From Streptomyces sp. F63 (GTDB lineage Bacteria > Actinomycetota > Actinomycetes > Streptomycetales > Streptomycetaceae), in the NCBI RefSeq assembly GCF_018070345.1, contig NZ_JAGPXX010000001.1:372001-436000 (forward strand): a stretch of 64,000 nt of DNA. The letters run 5' to 3'. Below are positions 62,504 through 64,000 of this stretch, piece after piece (the stretch's first letter is position 1; every line of letters begins with the position of its first letter). The position numbers were made by a program, and so were the translations under genes. The notes beneath the pieces are model-generated. The model searched no databases, had not been told where the DNA came from, and was given only the letters and a program-made list of their open reading frames with translations.

Positions 62504-63417
62504 CCACCCTCAAGATCGACCACGTCTCCCGCTGGTTCGGCAACGTGGTCGCCGTCAACGACATCACCATGACCATCGGTCCCGGTGTCACCGGCCTGCT
62601 CGGTCCCAACGGCGCGGGGAAATCCACCCTCATCAACATGATGGCCGGCTTCCTCGCCCCGTCGACCGGCGCCGTCACCCTCGACGAGACGGCGGTCTGG
62701 CGCAACGAGGAGGCGTACCGGCGGATCGGCATCGTGCCGGAACGGGAGTCGATGTACGACTTCCTGACGGGACGGGAGTTCGTGCTCGCCAACGCCGAGC
62801 TGCACGGGCTGAAGGACCCCGGCGCGGCGGCCGGGCGGGCGCTGGCCACCGTCGAGATGGAGTACGCGCAGAACCGGAAGATCGCCACGTACAGCAAGGG
62901 CATGCGGCAGCGCGTGAAGATGGCCTCCGCGCTGGTCCACGAGCCGTCCGTCCTGCTGCTCGACGAGCCCTTCAACGGTATGGACCCGCGCCAGCGGATG
63001 CAGCTCATGGAACTGCTGCGGCGGATGGGGGACGAGGGCCGCACCGTGCTCTTCTCCTCGCACATCCTGGAGGAGGTCGAGCAACTCGCCCAGCACATCG
63101 AGGTGATCGTCGCCGGCCGGCACGCGGCCTCCGGCGACTTCCGGAAGATCCGCCGCCTGATGACGGACCGCCCGCACCGCTACCTCATCCGGTCCAGCGA
63201 CGACCGTTCCCTGGCCGCCGCGCTGATCGCCGATCCGTCCACGGCCGGCATCGAGATCGACCGGGCGGACGGGGCCCTGCACGTCCAGGCCGTCGACTTC
63301 CCCCGCTTCACCGAACTGCTGCCGCGGGTCGCCCGCGAGCACGGCATCCGGCTCCTCACGGTCTCGCCCTCCGACGAGTCCCTGGAGAGCGTCTTCTCCT
63401 ACCTCGTAACGGCCTGA
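62500..63417 (+). CDS. ABC transporter ATP-binding protein (second ATPase of the cassette)
   Basis: A 305-residue ABC-2-type ATPase: Walker A GPNGAGKST, signature YSKGMRQRVKMASAL, Walker B VLLLDEPFNGMDP, H-loop SSHILEEVE. The GTG at 62500 overlaps the upstream permease stop. It differs from the first ATPase in signature and C terminus, so it is a distinct partner rather than a recent copy. It should work with the permease genes on either side. Confidence 0.92.
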   Translation: MTTLKIDHVSRWFGNVVAVNDITMTIGPGVTGLLGPNGAGKSTLINMMAGFLAPSTGAVTLDETAVWRNEEAYRRIGIVPERESMYDFLTGREFVLANAELHGLKDPGAAAGRALATVEMEYAQNRKIATYSKGMRQRVKMASALVHEPSVLLLDEPFNGMDPRQRMQLMELLRRMGDEGRTVLFSSHILEEVEQLAQHIEVIVAGRHAASGDFRKIRRLMTDRPHRYLIRSSDDRSLAAALIADPSTAGIEIDRADGALHVQAVDFPRFTELLPRVAREHGIRLLTVSPSDESLESVFSYLVTA

Positions 63418-63448
63418 GCGGCCCTGCGGCTTGAAGGAGCCCGAACCG

Positions 63449-64000
63449 ATGTACAACTCCACGGTCGCCCGGCTCACCTACCGGGGCCTGCTCGGCCGCC
63501 GCCGGGCGCTGATCCTCTTCCTCCTCCCCGCACTGCTGCTGCTCATCGCGGTGGCGGTGCGCCAACTGGCGGGAGTCGACGACCAGATCGCCGCCGACGT
63601 GCTGGGCGGCTTCGCCCTCGCCACGATGGTCCCGCTCATCGGCGTCATCGCCGGCACGGGAGCGATCGGTCCCGAGATCGACGACGGCTCGATCGTCTAC
63701 CTGCTCGCCAAACCGGTGAAGCGGCCCACCATCATCGTCACCAAACTGCTGGTGGCGATCGCGGTGACGGTCGTCTTCTCCGCGGTGCCCACCCTGATCG
63801 CCGGGTTCGTCCTCAACGGCAACAGCCAGAACGTCGCCGTCGCCTACGCGCTGGCCGCCGCGGTCGCCTCCGTCGCCTACAGTGCCGTCTTCCTGCTGCT
63901 CGGCACGGTCACCCGGCACGCCGTCGTCGCCGGACTCGTCTACGCGCTGGTGTGGGAATCCCTGTTCGGGAGCCTGATCGAGGGCGCCCGGACGCTCAGT
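63449..64000 (+). CDS. ABC-2-type permease (partial, cut by right edge)
   Basis: The first 184 codons of a permease, open to the window end. Segments include LILFLLPALLLLIAVAVRQL, GGFALATMVPLIGVIAGTGA and AVTVVFSAVPTLIAGFVLNG; EIDDGSIVYLLAKPVKRPTI matches the ABC-2 membrane family. ATG at 63449 has AAGGAGC 9 bases upstream. It completes an ATPase-permease-ATPase-permease cassette. Confidence 0.88.
   Translation, partial: MYNSTVARLTYRGLLGRRRALILFLLPALLLLIAVAVRQLAGVDDQIAADVLGGFALATMVPLIGVIAGTGAIGPEIDDGSIVYLLAKPVKRPTIIVTKLLVAIAVTVVFSAVPTLIAGFVLNGNSQNVAVAYALAAAVASVAYSAVFLLLGTVTRHAVVAGLVYALVWESLFGSLIEGARTLS

Overview
The window is a high-GC actinobacterial chromosome segment that reads as Streptomyces, just beside the replication origin. 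The evidence is the gene order (dnaA, rpmH, rnpA, yidD, yidC, khpB, rsmG, parAB, then trxAB-sigM-murJ), the Streptomyces-specific cell-division gene ssgA, many perfect parS sites (GTTTCACGTGAAAC), Streptomyces-type DnaA boxes (TTGTCCACA), a sigma-R-type promoter and a Rex operator. The dnaA gene is cut by the left edge; oriC itself should lie just outside on that side. I see no rRNA, tRNA, insertion sequence, prophage or CRISPR array. Most of the window is conserved chromosomal core.

Layout. 1-7.6 kb: dnaA (minus), then the plus-strand block rpmH-rnpA-yidD-yidC-khpB-rsmG and parAB. 7.8-18.1 kb: a GNAT gene, then a long minus-strand run: trxA, trxB, an anti-sigma factor, the ECF factor sigM, a pseudokinase, murJ and a large cell-envelope protein. 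18.3-30.7 kb: cca, an MFS gene, padR-ino1, a class A penicillin-binding protein, a GT87-like membrane protein, an alanine-racemase-like protein and femX. 31-36.2 kb: rpsF-ssb-rpsR-rplI, a MATE gene and dnaB. 36.3-50.5 kb: mixed enzymes, ssgA, thiC with a TPP riboswitch, a LacI regulator and hisC. 50.7-56.9 kb: the cytochrome bd operon cydA-cydB-cydCD. 57-64 kb: enzymes and a two-ATPase, two-permease ABC exporter cut by the right edge.

How it works together. The first part couples replication (DnaA, DnaB, SSB), segregation (ParA, ParB and ten parS-like sites), membrane protein insertion (YidC, YidD) and envelope growth (MurJ, PBP, FemX, SsgA). Redox sensing appears twice: a sigma-R promoter for trxBA and a Rex operator for cyd.

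Most interesting signals. (1) The parS sites are placed in specific ways: inside coding sequence as the peptide VSRET, in close pairs, inside longer hairpins at gene ends, and in one case across the start codon of cydCD. (2) A cluster of DnaA boxes fills the dnaB upstream region, with further boxes before parA. (3) A 19-bp tandem duplication has left half a parS site next to a full one. (4) MurJ is followed by a separate gene for a kinase-dead pseudokinase. (5) ssgA is present without its usual upstream regulator gene. I found no clearly new multi-gene system; the regulatory site arrangement is the part most worth following up.
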